A DNA stretch of 64,000 bases from an uncultured Eubacteriales bacterium (GTDB lineage: Bacteria; Bacillota; Clostridia; Oscillospirales; Oscillospiraceae). Both the position numbers and the translations under genes were made by a program. A model generated the notes under the pieces. It worked only from the letters and a program-made list of their open reading frames with translations, was not told the DNA's origin and did no database searches. Shown piece after piece: positions 7,437 through 16,738 of the stretch (position 1 is the stretch's first letter; every line of letters starts with the position of its first letter). The DNA lies in assembly GCA_900545585.1 (NCBI GenBank), contig UQZR01000010.1, positions 1 through 64,000 on the forward strand, read 5' to 3'.

Positions 7437-9077
7437 ATGAAGCAGACCGATCTGATTTTGAAAAACGGCGTGATATACACCATGGCCCGGGAGGGCGACG
7501 TGGTGGAAGCATTGGCCGTGCGTGACGGTAAGATTGTATACACGGGCACCACGGAGGAGGTGCTGGGCGCCTGCGAAGCGCCGCAGGTGGTGGATCTGGC
7601 GGGCAAGACCATGCTCCCGGGCATGGGTGATTCCCACCTCCACTTCTTTGCCTACTGTCAGACCCACACCACCGTGGATCTGGGCGGCTGTACCAGCAAG
7701 GCAGAGGCCATCGGCAAGCTGGCTGCCCGGGCGGCGGAGACCCCCAAGGGCCAGTGGATCAAAGGCTCCAACTTCGACGAGTCCAAGTGGGACGCCGACA
7801 ATGACCACCTGCCCACCAAAGCGGATCTGGATCTGGTGAGTCCGGACCACCCCGTAATGATGAAGCGCGTGTGTCTGCATACCGCCGTGGCCAACACCGC
7901 GGCGCTGGCCGCCGCCGGTATCGGCAAGGGCTATGAATTTGGCCCCGGCGGTCTGGTGGAGCTGGACGCGGACGGCATGCCCAACGGCATCCTGCGGGAG
8001 CAGGCCACCAAGATCTTCGACGAGCTGATCCCCGACCCCGCCAAGATCCCCGAGGTCAAGGAGAAGATCATGCGCGAGGCGCTGGCGGAGGCCTCCAGTC
8101 AGGGTCTCACCACCGTCCACACCTACGCCGCGGACATCTGGAAGTACACTGAGGATCCCGAGGACTACCTGCTTCTGGACCGCAAGGGGCAGCTGCCCCT
8201 GCGTGTGGTGATCTATCTGGATACTCTCTATCAGAAGCCCTACCTGACCCGCAGAGAGATGGACGACCCCTATCGCAAGGTGTGCTACGGCGGCCACAAG
8301 ATCTTCTCCGATGGCTCGCTGGGCTCCCGCTCCGCCAAGCTGCTGACGCCGTACAGCGATGCGCCCGATACCGATGGCATCCTGGTCCAGAGCCAGCAGG
8401 AGCTGAACGAGCACATGCTCAAAGCCTATGAGATGGGACTCCAGCCTGCCACCCACTGCATCGGCGACAAGGGTCTGGACTGCGTGCTCACCGCCATCGA
8501 GTACACACTGGAGAAGAGCCGTGAGCACGGCATGACAGCCCGTGAGCAGGCGGACCGCGACCCGTTCCGCATTATCCACGCCCAGATGGCCACCGACGAC
8601 ATGATCCGCCGCATGCAGAAGCTGCCGGTGGTGCTGGATCTGCAGCCGGTTTTTCTGGAGACGGATATGCACTGGGCTGTGGAGCGCATCGGCCCTGAGC
8701 GGGCGGCGTACAGCTACCGCTGGGAGACGTACCGCAAGGCCGGACTGATCCTCACCGGCGGCTCCGACTGCCCCGTGGAGCCCTTCTCCCCATGGCTGAA
8801 CATCTACACCGCCGTGGCCCGCAAGGACTTCCACCGCTATCCCGAGGGCGGCTACCAGCCGGAGGAGAAGATGAGCGTCTACGACGCTGTATGCATGTTC
8901 ACCAAGAACCTGCATTACGCCGCCGGACAGGATGCGGTGCTGGGCACGCTGGAGCCCGGCAAGTTCGCCGACATGGTGGTCATCGACCGCGACATTTTCA
9001 AGATCCCCGCCGACGAGATCATGGATATCCAGGTGGAAAAGACGTATCTGGCCGGCCGCGAAGTATACAGCAAATAA
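7437..9077 (+). CDS. Metal-dependent amidohydrolase, YtcJ/Amidohydro_3 type
   Basis: A 546-residue cytoplasmic hydrolase of the amidohydrolase superfamily. The first metal-binding pair is GDSHLHFF (about residue 63-70), with later His in IHAQM and the terminal Asp in GGSDCPVEPF; the small N-terminal and C-terminal beta-sandwich (LAGKTMLPG... PGKFADMVVIDRD) is also typical. Members hydrolyse amides or carbamates, often of N-acyl compounds. It is the first gene of an operon with an M20 peptidase and TRAP transporter, so it probably acts on the imported compound. Substrate unknown. Confidence 0.9.
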   Translation: MKQTDLILKNGVIYTMAREGDVVEALAVRDGKIVYTGTTEEVLGACEAPQVVDLAGKTMLPGMGDSHLHFFAYCQTHTTVDLGGCTSKAEAIGKLAARAAETPKGQWIKGSNFDESKWDADNDHLPTKADLDLVSPDHPVMMKRVCLHTAVANTAALAAAGIGKGYEFGPGGLVELDADGMPNGILREQATKIFDELIPDPAKIPEVKEKIMREALAEASSQGLTTVHTYAADIWKYTEDPEDYLLLDRKGQLPLRVVIYLDTLYQKPYLTRREMDDPYRKVCYGGHKIFSDGSLGSRSAKLLTPYSDAPDTDGILVQSQQELNEHMLKAYEMGLQPATHCIGDKGLDCVLTAIEYTLEKSREHGMTAREQADRDPFRIIHAQMATDDMIRRMQKLPVVLDLQPVFLETDMHWAVERIGPERAAYSYRWETYRKAGLILTGGSDCPVEPFSPWLNIYTAVARKDFHRYPEGGYQPEEKMSVYDAVCMFTKNLHYAAGQDAVLGTLEPGKFADMVVIDRDIFKIPADEIMDIQVEKTYLAGREVYSK

Positions 9078-9092
9078 AAAAGGAGACAGCGT

Positions 9093-10754
9093 ATGAAACT
9101 GGATTGCTTTGAGGAGGTCAAGCGCCTCACCTCCGAGATGGTGGCCATCCCCAGCATCAACAAAGAGCCCCATGGCGAGACGGCGGTGGCCCGCTACGTG
9201 TACAGCTACTTCATGGATCTGCCCTATTTCAAGGCCCATCCGGAGCAGGTGATGTGCTTCCAGACCAAGGACGACTTTGTGGAGCGCCACTCCACCCTGG
9301 CTTACGTCAAGGGCACCAAGGGTACCTCCAACCGCACCGTGATCCTCATCGGCCACATCGACACCGTGGGCGTGGATGATTTCGGCACCATCCGCGAGTA
9401 CGCCTTTAAGACCGACGAGCTGCCCCAGAAGCTGAAGGAGACCTTCTCCCTGACGCCGGAGGTACTGGCGGACATTGAGTCCGGCGACTACATGTTCGGC
9501 CGCGGTGCTCTGGATATGAAGTCCGGCGTGGCCGGCCACATGTACCTTGTCAAGTACTTCTCCGAGCACCCCGAGGAGCTGGACGGCAATCTGGTCCAGA
9601 TCGCCGAGTGTGACGAGGAGGACAACTCCCACGGCATCATCACCGCCATCGACTACCTGCTGGACCTGAAGAAGAAGGAGCACTTCGAGTACGTGGCCTG
9701 CATCAACGCCGACTACTCCACCAACTACATGCCCGGCGACGAGAACCGCTACATCTACTACGGCAGCATCGGCAAGCTGCTGCCCTGCTTCGTGGCGCTG
9801 GGCAAGGAATCCCACGTGGGCTCCGCCTTCAATGCCTTCGACCCCAACCTGTTGATCGCCGAGGTCACACGCCGCATGTCCCTGAACACCGACCTGTGCG
9901 ACATCGCCCAGGGCGAGGTGGCCATCCCGCCCATCTCTCTGAAGCAGGCGGACACCAAGGAGGGCTACACCGTCCAGACGGCGCTGACCGCCTTCTCCTA
10001 CTACAACTTCTTCACCCACGGCATGAGCCCCGACGTGGTGCTGGAAAAGAGCCGTCAGGTGGGCGTGGACGCCTTCGACAGCGTGGTGGCCTACCTCAGC
10101 GAACAGTACGAGAAGTACTGCTCCCTCAGCGGCGTGCCCTACACGAAGCTGCCGTGGAAGACCCGCGTGTATACGTGGAAGGAGTTCTATAACGAGGCTG
10201 CGGAGCGTCACGGCCAGCCCTTCAAGGATGCCATCGCCGCCTTTGCTGAGAACCTCCAGCGCGAGCAGCCCGCCATGGACCTGCGCTACTTCAGTCTGGC
10301 CGTGGTGGAGGAGGTCTGGAAGTGGTACGAGGACAAATCCCCCGCGCTGGTCCTGTTCTTCGGCTCCGTGTTCAGCGCCCGCATCGAGATGACCGGCAAG
10401 ACCGAGAAGGAGCGCGCACTGCTGGACGCCGTGGAGGGCGCGGTGGAGAAGCTCCGCCCCGAGGCCCAGCGCCAGATCAAGACCCGCATGTTCTACCCCT
10501 ACATCTCCGACTCCAGCTTCATGGCCCTGTGCGACACACGGGAGTCCTTCGACGCCGTGGCGGAGAACATGCCCTCCTGGAAGGTGAAGTACTTCCACGA
10601 TGTGGACAAGATCCTGGAGATCAACGTACCCGTGGTGAATATCGGCGCCTTCGGCCGCGACGGCCACATGCTCACCGAGCGCGTGGATATGCTCCAGACC
10701 TTCCGCAACGTGCCCAACATCTCCTACGAGGCCATCGTGTCCATGCTCAGCTGA
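9093..10754 (+). CDS. RocB-like M20 family peptidase/deacylase
   Basis: A 553-residue zinc-dependent hydrolase of the M20 group, with GHIDTVG (about residue 88) and GRGALDMKSG (about 140) carrying metal ligands, and CDEEDNSHG the general-base Glu. Length and opening (EEVKRLTSEMVAIPSINKE) match RocB, an arginine-utilisation protein whose reaction is not established. It begins 15 bases after the amidohydrolase with an AAGGAG site. Probably removes a blocking group or opens an amide in the imported compound. Confidence 0.88.
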   Translation: MKLDCFEEVKRLTSEMVAIPSINKEPHGETAVARYVYSYFMDLPYFKAHPEQVMCFQTKDDFVERHSTLAYVKGTKGTSNRTVILIGHIDTVGVDDFGTIREYAFKTDELPQKLKETFSLTPEVLADIESGDYMFGRGALDMKSGVAGHMYLVKYFSEHPEELDGNLVQIAECDEEDNSHGIITAIDYLLDLKKKEHFEYVACINADYSTNYMPGDENRYIYYGSIGKLLPCFVALGKESHVGSAFNAFDPNLLIAEVTRRMSLNTDLCDIAQGEVAIPPISLKQADTKEGYTVQTALTAFSYYNFFTHGMSPDVVLEKSRQVGVDAFDSVVAYLSEQYEKYCSLSGVPYTKLPWKTRVYTWKEFYNEAAERHGQPFKDAIAAFAENLQREQPAMDLRYFSLAVVEEVWKWYEDKSPALVLFFGSVFSARIEMTGKTEKERALLDAVEGAVEKLRPEAQRQIKTRMFYPYISDSSFMALCDTRESFDAVAENMPSWKVKYFHDVDKILEINVPVVNIGAFGRDGHMLTERVDMLQTFRNVPNISYEAIVSMLS

Positions 10755-10842
10755 GCGCCCCCAATTGCCCGTGTGCAGCGGGCTTTGCCCGATGAAATAG
10801 CACAAAGAGAGAACCACAAAATTGAGGAACGGAGGAAAAAAC

Positions 10843-11880
10843 GTGAGCAGTAAAGCAAAAGGCGTCGTTGCCCTGATCCTTGTTGTCGCCGTTCTGGCCA
10901 ACGTCGGCATCTTCGCCAAAATGTCTTACAACAAGACCCACACTGCGCAGGAAACCATCGTGTTCCGCGTAGGCGACACCGTCGCATCTGACCACCCCAT
11001 TTCCCAGGCACTCTACATGTTTGAGGAGGAGCTGGAGCGTATCTCCAACGGCCGATTCGATGTCCGCGTGTATATCAACTCCGCGTTGGGCGGCGACCGG
11101 CAGCAGACCGAGAGCGTCATCCTCGGCTACATGCAGGGCAACACCCCTCCCACGTCCGTGCTGGCGGGCTTCGATACCCGCTTCATGGTGGTGGACCTGC
11201 CCTTCGTATTCAAGAGCGGCGAAGCGGCCATGAAGACCCTCAACGGCGACCTTGGCAAGGAGCTTGACCCCATTCTGGAGGGTCTGGGCCTCCACGCCAT
11301 GGGCTGGACCGAGTCCGGCTACCGTCACATTACCACCAACAACATCGAGGCCACCAGCCCCGAAGCCCTGAAGGGCCTGTCCATCCGCACGCAGGAGAAC
11401 CCCATCCACATGGCCTCCTTCCAGGCCTGGGGCGCCAGCCCCACGCCCATGGCGTTCTCTGAGCTGTTCACCGCCCTGCAGCAGGGCGCCGTGGACGCCG
11501 AGGAGAACCCCCTGGCCGTCATCACCGCCAACCGCCTGTACGAGGTGCAGAACACCGTGACCCTCACCGGCCACTTCTACACCGCCGGTATCTTCAACAT
11601 CAACAAGGACTTCTACGAGTCCCTGGAGGGGCAGGACAAGGAATGGTTCGACGAGGCCTCTGAGCACTTCGTCCAGAACCTGACCCAGCTGATCCGCGAT
11701 GCGCAGGAGGGTTACATCCAGCTGCTGAAGGACAACGGCATCAACGTGGTGGAGGTCACCTCCGAGCAGAAGGACGCCTTTATCGAGTCCGCCGCCTCCG
11801 TGTACGATCTGTTTATTGAGAAGTACGGCGGCACACAGGAGCTGATCGACCTTGCCATGAAGTACAACGATGACTTTTAA
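10843..11880 (+). CDS. dctP: TRAP transporter solute-binding protein
   Basis: A 345-residue extracytoplasmic protein that captures an organic acid for the TRAP membrane pair. It starts at a GTG with GGAGG 7 bases before; a TTG further up has no spaced ribosome site. Residues about 8-25 form an uncleaved or signal anchor helix with no lipobox Cys. The conserved Arg that clamps the substrate carboxylate lies in LKGLSIRTQENPIH, and the GWTESGYRHITT and FSELFTALQQGAVDAEENP blocks are diagnostic of DctP. Confidence 0.93.
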   Translation: MSSKAKGVVALILVVAVLANVGIFAKMSYNKTHTAQETIVFRVGDTVASDHPISQALYMFEEELERISNGRFDVRVYINSALGGDRQQTESVILGYMQGNTPPTSVLAGFDTRFMVVDLPFVFKSGEAAMKTLNGDLGKELDPILEGLGLHAMGWTESGYRHITTNNIEATSPEALKGLSIRTQENPIHMASFQAWGASPTPMAFSELFTALQQGAVDAEENPLAVITANRLYEVQNTVTLTGHFYTAGIFNINKDFYESLEGQDKEWFDEASEHFVQNLTQLIRDAQEGYIQLLKDNGINVVEVTSEQKDAFIESAASVYDLFIEKYGGTQELIDLAMKYNDDF

Positions 11881-11895
11881 GGAGAGGTGAGAGAA

Positions 11896-12393
11896 ATGAG
11901 AGCTTGGAAATTTATTGAGAAGAACTTCGAAAAGTGGTTCCTCATCATCTCCCTGGTGGCCATGGTGCTGATCATCTTCATGCAGGTGGTGCTCCGCTGG
12001 TTCCACGCCGCCACTGTCTGGGCTGAGGAGCTGGCCCGTTACATCATGCTCTATCAGGTCTGGATCGGCGCGTCCTACGCCGTCCGCGAGGATGCCCACA
12101 TCCGTATCACCGCGCTGATCGGCAAGCTCACCGGCAATAAGCGCCGTGTGTCCGAGACCGTGGTGCTGACCCTGTGGCTCATCTTCGCCCTGTGGCTCAC
12201 CGTGGAGGGCGTCCAGCTGGTGAAGGAGATCGCCATCATGGGCCAGGTGTCCTCCGCCATGCGCATCCCCATGACCATTCCCTACGCCTCTGTGCCTCTG
12301 GGCGGCGCGCTGATGAGCATCCGTCTGGTGCAGAAGCTGATCCAGGGCATGAAAGACGGCCCCCAAGAGGAGATCAAGGAGGAGGTAGCCTGA
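11896..12393 (+). CDS. dctQ: TRAP transporter small membrane subunit
   Basis: A 165-residue protein with four membrane helices and the family pattern WAEELARYIMLYQVWIGAS (about residue 38-56). It pairs with the large subunit in Na+-driven uptake. ATG 11896 has GGAGAGG 8 bases upstream; an in-frame GTG 9 bases earlier overlaps that site. Confidence 0.93.
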   Translation: MRAWKFIEKNFEKWFLIISLVAMVLIIFMQVVLRWFHAATVWAEELARYIMLYQVWIGASYAVREDAHIRITALIGKLTGNKRRVSETVVLTLWLIFALWLTVEGVQLVKEIAIMGQVSSAMRIPMTIPYASVPLGGALMSIRLVQKLIQGMKDGPQEEIKEEVA

Positions 12394-12394
12394 A

Positions 12395-13660
12395 ATGTTA
12401 GCTATTTTGATCATCTGCCTGGTCATCTTCGGAGCGATCAGCCTTCCCATCGGTATCGCCATGGGCCTTGCCACCATGCTGTGTCTGGTGTTTGCCACCA
12501 ATATCGACCCCATTATGGTGGCCCAGAACGCCTTCGCCGGCATCGACAGCTTTTCCCTGATGGCCATCCCCTTCTTCATGCTGGCCGGCAACTTCATGCG
12601 CTACGGTGGTATCTCCAAGCGCCTGCTGGATCTGGCTGATAACATCGTGGGCTTCTTCACCGGCGGTCTGGGTGCCATCACCACCTTTACCGCCATGTTC
12701 TACGCCGCCATCTCCGGCTCCGGCCCCGCCACCGTGTCCGCCATCGGCTCCTTCATGATCCCCGAGATGGAGGAGAAGGGCTACGACAAGGGCTACGCCA
12801 CGGCGCTGTCTGCGGCAGCCGGTACCATCGGCGTCATCATTCCCCCGTCCATCCCCTTCGTCATCTACGGCGTAGCCACCGGCACCTCCATCGGCGATAT
12901 GTTCAAGGCCGGTGTCATCCCCGGCCTGCTGATGGGCCTGGCGCTGATGATCTACAACTGGGCGACCAGTAAGAAGTACGGCTGGAAGGGCAACGGCCGC
13001 CGGTTCAACTTCAAGGCGCTGGGCAAGTCCTTCATCGACTCCTTCTGGGCGATCCTCAGCCCCGTCATCATCCTGGGCGGTATCTACGGCGGATTCTTCA
13101 CCCCCACCGAGGCTGCTGCCGTCTCCTGTGTTTACACCTTCATCATCGGTACCTTCGTCTACAAGGAGATCCACTGGAAAGAATTCGTGGACTGCATGAA
13201 GGACACCGTCGTCATCGCCGGCGCCACCTCCTTCATCGTGGGTATGTCCACCAGCTTCGCCTACGTCATGACGCTGGAGCAGGTCCCCGAGACCCTGTCC
13301 GCCTTCATTCTGGGCATCAGCGACAACAAGATCATCATCCTGCTGCTGATGAACGTGTTCCTGCTGGTGGTGGGTATGTTCATGGACAACATCTCCAGCT
13401 GCACCATCCTGGCTCCCATCCTGCTGCCCGTGGCGGTGGCGCTGGGCGTCAACCCCGTCCACTTCGGCATCGTCATGACCATGAACCTGGCCATCGGCTT
13501 CATCACCCCGCCCTACGGCGTCAACCTGTTCGTGGGCTCCTCCGTGGCCCACATCCCGTTCGAGCGGATCGTCAAGTGGATCTGGCCGTTCATTGGCGTC
13601 ATTATTGTGGTGCTGCTGCTGACCACCTATATCCCGCAGCTGTCCCTGCTGCTGGTGTAA
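12395..13660 (+). CDS. dctM: TRAP transporter large membrane subunit
   Basis: A 421-residue protein with about 12 membrane helices that forms the transport channel. Typical blocks are FFMLAGNFMRYGGIS, SGSGPATVSAIGS, IPPSIPFVIYG and GFITPPYGVNLFV, the last two containing the Na+/substrate hairpins. Its ATG comes one base after the dctQ stop, so the two are translationally coupled. Last gene of the operon. Confidence 0.95.
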   Translation: MLAILIICLVIFGAISLPIGIAMGLATMLCLVFATNIDPIMVAQNAFAGIDSFSLMAIPFFMLAGNFMRYGGISKRLLDLADNIVGFFTGGLGAITTFTAMFYAAISGSGPATVSAIGSFMIPEMEEKGYDKGYATALSAAAGTIGVIIPPSIPFVIYGVATGTSIGDMFKAGVIPGLLMGLALMIYNWATSKKYGWKGNGRRFNFKALGKSFIDSFWAILSPVIILGGIYGGFFTPTEAAAVSCVYTFIIGTFVYKEIHWKEFVDCMKDTVVIAGATSFIVGMSTSFAYVMTLEQVPETLSAFILGISDNKIIILLLMNVFLLVVGMFMDNISSCTILAPILLPVAVALGVNPVHFGIVMTMNLAIGFITPPYGVNLFVGSSVAHIPFERIVKWIWPFIGVIIVVLLLTTYIPQLSLLLV

Positions 13661-13721
13661 GCGCACTTACCCCATATCCTCACGGGCTGCGGCCCGCCGA
13701 AGATAATATGTTCCGTATCGG

Positions 13722-13755
13722 GAAGCAGGCTGCGGCGATGACCGCAGCCTGCTTC
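13722..13755 (+). other. Strong hairpin after the TRAP operon
   Basis: A perfect 14-bp stem (GAAGCAGGCTGCGG and complement) around a 6-base loop, 60 bases after the dctM stop. No T-run follows, so it may protect the 3' end or act as a first weak stop before the terminator at 13821. Confidence 0.5.
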
Positions 13756-13820
13756 GCACTCCGCGCCCTGTGCGCCGGTTCCTTCACCGCGCCGCAGGGA
13801 CCATCAGCTGCATAAAAAAA

Positions 13821-13856
13821 GAACACCGTGCCGCAGACACGGTGTTCTTCTTTTGT
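13821..13856. terminator. Terminator shared by the TRAP operon and zinc-ribbon gene
   Basis: Stem GAACACCGTG (13821-13830) with its complement (13838-13847) has A-runs on the left and a T-rich run on the right, so it can act in both directions. Confidence 0.75.
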
Positions 13857-13898
13857 GGTATCACCCACATGGAAAAGAAAAGTAGGAAAAAATGCAGT

Positions 13899-14153
13899 TT
13901 ATTTGGTCTGCAGCCGGTTCTCCTTGTCCCAGCTGGAGATATCCAGATTGCGGTACTGCCGGCGCAGACGGGGCAGCTCCTCCTCGGCGTCGTTGCCCAT
14001 CGCCACGATACGGTTCACCGCGGCAATATCGGCGGCGGGCATGCTCACATCGCTGTCCGTCCCGCAGGTGGCGCAGTGATAGGTCTTGCCGTCGAAGGAA
14101 ACATCGCTGCTGCCGCAGACAGCGCAGCGGGTCATTTTCGTTACCAGAGCCAT
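13899..14153 (-). CDS. Small zinc-ribbon protein
   Basis: An 84-residue protein with two Cys pairs, CAVCG (about residues 10-14) and CATCG (27-31), which form a zinc ribbon, followed by a charged helical tail rich in Glu and Arg. ATG 14153 follows GGAGG with 8-base spacing, and a good promoter lies upstream. It stands alone and diverges from the LysR gene. Function unknown; such ribbons bind nucleic acid or protein partners. Confidence 0.6.
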   Translation of the reverse strand: MALVTKMTRCAVCGSSDVSFDGKTYHCATCGTDSDVSMPAADIAAVNRIVAMGNDAEEELPRLRRQYRNLDISSWDKENRLQTK

Positions 14154-14197
14154 AGTTCATTACCTCCATATTTTTCACAGATCTTGTTGACGATATG

Positions 14198-14226
14198 ATA
14201 GTATCACAGAATTTGCTATTTGTAAA
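14198..14226 (-). promoter_or_regulatory. Promoter for the small zinc-ribbon gene
   Basis: On the minus strand TTTACA (14226-14221), 17-base spacer, TACTAT (14203-14198), 45 bases before ATG 14153. It lies in the shared region with the LysR gene, where such regulators often bind. Confidence 0.6.
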
Positions 14227-14294
14227 ACGCATTATTGTACTTGCAACTATGAGTAAAAGTATGATAGAATGGCGGCAGAAAGGGAGGTGCGGAC

Positions 14295-15179
14295 ATGAGC
14301 ATATCCAAGTACCAGATGTTTCTCAAGACCGCGGCTTGCGGCAACTTTTCCAAGGCGGCGGAGGCTATGAACTTCACCCAATCCGGCGTCAGTCACGCGG
14401 TGCAATCGCTGGAGGAGGAGCTGGGAGTCACGCTGCTGAGCCGCAACCGCGGCGGCGTAGTGCTGACGGCAGACGGGCGGGCCCTGCTGCCCCAGATCGA
14501 GGAGCTCTGTGCGGCCCACCACGCCCTGATGCAGTCCGCCGCCAGCCTGCGGGGCATGGATACCGGCCTTGTGAGGGTGGCCACGTTCTCCAGCGTCTCC
14601 GCCCAGTGGCTGCCCTCCATCCTCAAGAGCTTCGGCGAGATCTACCCCAACATCGAGTTTGACGTGGTCACCAGCGACTTCTACGAGCAGGTGGAGGAGT
14701 GGATCCTGAAGGGCACCGTGGACTGCGGCTTCCTGCGCCTGCCCTCCGTGAAGCGCCTCCATACCTACGCCCTGCACCAGGACGTGCTCCAGATCATCCT
14801 GCCCTGCGACCATCCTCTGGCCGGCAGAGACCCTTTTCCCACGGAGGCGTTGGCCACGGAGCCCTTCATCCAGCTGGAGGAGGGTGAGGACTACGAGATA
14901 CGCGCCGCCTTCGATGAGATGGGCGTGCGCCCCCACGTCAAGTACACAGCACGTGAGGACCGGACCATTCTGGCCATGGTGTCCAAGGGGTTGGGCATCA
15001 GCCTGCTGCCGGAGCTGATGGTCCGCCACAGCCCCTATCCGGTGACGGCCTGCCGCCCGCCCATGACGTTTTACCGCAACATCGGCATCGCGGTGAAGGA
15101 TGAGAAAGCCCTTTCCGCCTCCACGCAGCGCTTCGTGTCGTATGTCCGCGGCTGGGTAGAGCAGAACGGCGGGAAATAA
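14295..15179 (+). CDS. LysR-family transcriptional regulator
   Basis: A 294-residue regulator. The N-terminal winged helix-turn-helix shows the LysR signature (CGNFSKAAEAMNFTQSGVSH, about residues 15-34, then LEEELGVTLLSR). From about residue 90 follows the two-lobed periplasmic-binding-like effector domain (VRVATFSSVSAQWLPS, ILPCDHPLAG, MVSKGLGISLLPE). ATG 14295 has GGGAGGTG upstream. The divergent neighbour is the small zinc-ribbon gene, its most likely target by LysR habit, but the effector is unknown. Confidence 0.92.
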   Translation: MSISKYQMFLKTAACGNFSKAAEAMNFTQSGVSHAVQSLEEELGVTLLSRNRGGVVLTADGRALLPQIEELCAAHHALMQSAASLRGMDTGLVRVATFSSVSAQWLPSILKSFGEIYPNIEFDVVTSDFYEQVEEWILKGTVDCGFLRLPSVKRLHTYALHQDVLQIILPCDHPLAGRDPFPTEALATEPFIQLEEGEDYEIRAAFDEMGVRPHVKYTAREDRTILAMVSKGLGISLLPELMVRHSPYPVTACRPPMTFYRNIGIAVKDEKALSASTQRFVSYVRGWVEQNGGK

Positions 15180-15180
15180 A

Positions 15181-15226
15181 AAGAGGGACACGGCGGTCAC
15201 TTGGCCGCCGTGTCCCTCTTTTTATT
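15181..15226. terminator. Bidirectional terminator between LysR gene and pilus locus
   Basis: A 16-bp stem (15181-15196 with 15205-15220) flanked by A and T runs, directly after the LysR stop and next to the last gene of the minus-strand pilus operon. Confidence 0.85.
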
Positions 15227-15230
15227 TTTC

Positions 15231-15737
15231 TCATGAGCCCGCCACGACCTCGTCGGAGGCGTTGAGCTTCTCCACCTGAAACGATGTGGACGACAGCTCC
15301 GCGCCCTGCGCATCCGTCACCGCCACGGTGACGGAGAACAGGCGGGTGGCCCTGTCGTAGTCCACCGCCACCGCAGCCCGCAGGCCGTGGGGATACGCTT
15401 TCTTGGGCAGCAGCTTGGTACCGCCCAGCAGGATCTGGCCGTTCTCATCGGTCTGGAAGCCGTCCTTGGCGTCCTCGCCGCCGTGCTCCTGGCTGAAAAA
15501 GCCGGTAAGATGACCGGCCTGGTCGTAGAACAGGGTGCCGGAGTAGCGCAGCTCGTCACTGACCGTGGTCTGCAGCGTGGCGCACAGCACCTGGGCCTCC
15601 GAGCTGGCCAGCGAGCGGTCATAGCTGCGGACCGCCAGCGATACGCCCACCACCATGCAGGCGGCGACCAGCAGCAGGACTGCCAGCGCGCACAGCAGCT
15701 CCACCATGGTCAGGCCGGCTTTCTTCTTCTGTTTCAC
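15231..15737 (-). CDS. Minor pilin/pseudopilin with prepilin signal
   Basis: A 168-residue protein with a type III (prepilin) signal: basic MKQKKKAG then LTMVELL and a 20-residue hydrophobic helix, with Glu at mature position 5. Leu replaces the usual Phe at mature +1. The soluble part is beta-rich, as in GspI/J-like minor pilins. It starts at GTG 15737 with AGGAGGT upstream. Last gene of the pilus operon; minor pilins usually prime assembly at the pilus tip. Confidence 0.82.
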   Translation of the reverse strand: MKQKKKAGLTMVELLCALAVLLLVAACMVVGVSLAVRSYDRSLASSEAQVLCATLQTTVSDELRYSGTLFYDQAGHLTGFFSQEHGGEDAKDGFQTDENGQILLGGTKLLPKKAYPHGLRAAVAVDYDRATRLFSVTVAVTDAQGAELSSTSFQVEKLNASDEVVAGS

Positions 15738-15776
15738 GGGCAGGTACCTCCTGTTCCGGCGATGCGCGGCGGCAGG

Positions 15777-16058
15777 TCAATTGCCGTCGTAGGTGTAGTA
15801 GCAGTAGCCGTTCTCTGTGGTGTATTTCTCCACGGGGACGGTGAAGGAGCTGGTGCCGCGTCCGGAGGACACGGTGAGGCTGGCCGGCTCCGAGGTGCCG
15901 TCGTAGCGCACCGCCACGTCCGCGTCCCGCATCTTGGCGTTGACGCGGGTGGCCGCCACGATAGATGTGGCCAGAAAGGCCATCACCAGTACCACGATCA
16001 GCAGGGATACCAGCGTCTCTACCAGTGTTTCACCCCTGCGGGAGCGCAGCTTTTTCAT
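15777..16058 (-). CDS. Small pilin-like protein
   Basis: A 93-residue protein: MKKLRSRRGETLVETLVSLLIVVLV gives a basic leader, a Gly and a hydrophobic helix with Glu near mature position 5, like GspI/PilV-type minor pilins, although Glu sits directly after the Gly where Phe/Leu is usual. ATG 16058 overlaps the stop of the previous gene in ATGA and has GGAGG upstream; the longer frame lacks one. The soluble part is only about 60 residues. Confidence 0.7.
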   Translation of the reverse strand: MKKLRSRRGETLVETLVSLLIVVLVMAFLATSIVAATRVNAKMRDADVAVRYDGTSEPASLTVSSGRGTSSFTVPVEKYTTENGYCYYTYDGN

Positions 16059-16714
16059 GAGCCCGCCTCCTTTCGATGGATGGTGCCGCCATCGGTCCAT
16101 GAAACGGTCTCGATGGTGGTGGTCATCTTGTAAAAGCGCTGGTCGTTGACAGAGGTGCTGGTGGTGACAGCGCTGGGCATCACCAGCGTCATGCGGTAGG
16201 GCGCGTCGGGATCCGTGCTCTCCAGCGCCGCCGTCAGCACGTAGCTGGTCTCGCCGCTGTCCAGCGTGTCGTAGGCCATGGAGAACGTAGCGGTGACATC
16301 GCTGACACGATCGTCCTCCAGATGGAGGGTATAGACGCGGTTCAGCACCGGCTGCCCACCGCGGAGCCGCCCGATGGCGTAGTTGGCGAAGTCGCTGAAC
16401 GCCAGCTCGGCGGGAATGGTCTGGGTGGTGGTACTGGAGGTATTTTGATTAGGGTTGTAGTAGAACTCATAGCTGACAGTGGTACTGACGTACTTCATGT
16501 CCGACGCCAGAAAGCTGTTTCGGATCAGCTCCGCCGCAGATGTTACGGTCAGGGCCGCCTGCTCCTGCTTCTGGTCGGTGCGCAGGGCGGACACGGCGCT
16601 GGAAGCGCCTGCCAGCACCACGGCGCTGACCATCAGGGCCACCAGCATCAGCAGCAGGGCCATCAGCATGGACACGCCCCGCTGGTCATGTAATTTTCGG
16701 CGCAGCGCGTCCAT
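16055..16714 (-). CDS. PilX-like pilus accessory protein
   Basis: A 219-residue protein opening DQRGVSMLMALLLMLVALMV, the usual form of PilX-type accessory pilins: basic start, Gly-Val-Ser, then a single long hydrophobic helix without the +5 Glu. The rest is a soluble Ser/Thr-rich domain. It lies between the giant adhesin-like gene and the small pilin genes and is coupled by ATGA overlap to the latter. Confidence 0.65.
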   Translation of the reverse strand: MDALRRKLHDQRGVSMLMALLLMLVALMVSAVVLAGASSAVSALRTDQKQEQAALTVTSAAELIRNSFLASDMKYVSTTVSYEFYYNPNQNTSSTTTQTIPAELAFSDFANYAIGRLRGGQPVLNRVYTLHLEDDRVSDVTATFSMAYDTLDSGETSYVLTAALESTDPDAPYRMTLVMPSAVTTSTSVNDQRFYKMTTTIETVSWTDGGTIHRKEAGS

Positions 16715-16738
16715 GCGGTGTCACCTGCCTTTCATTTC

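Noticed and set aside
7218..10919. A 1233-codon minus-strand open frame
   Set aside because: It is antisense to the amidohydrolase and RocB-like genes, both with clear motifs, and has no start signals.
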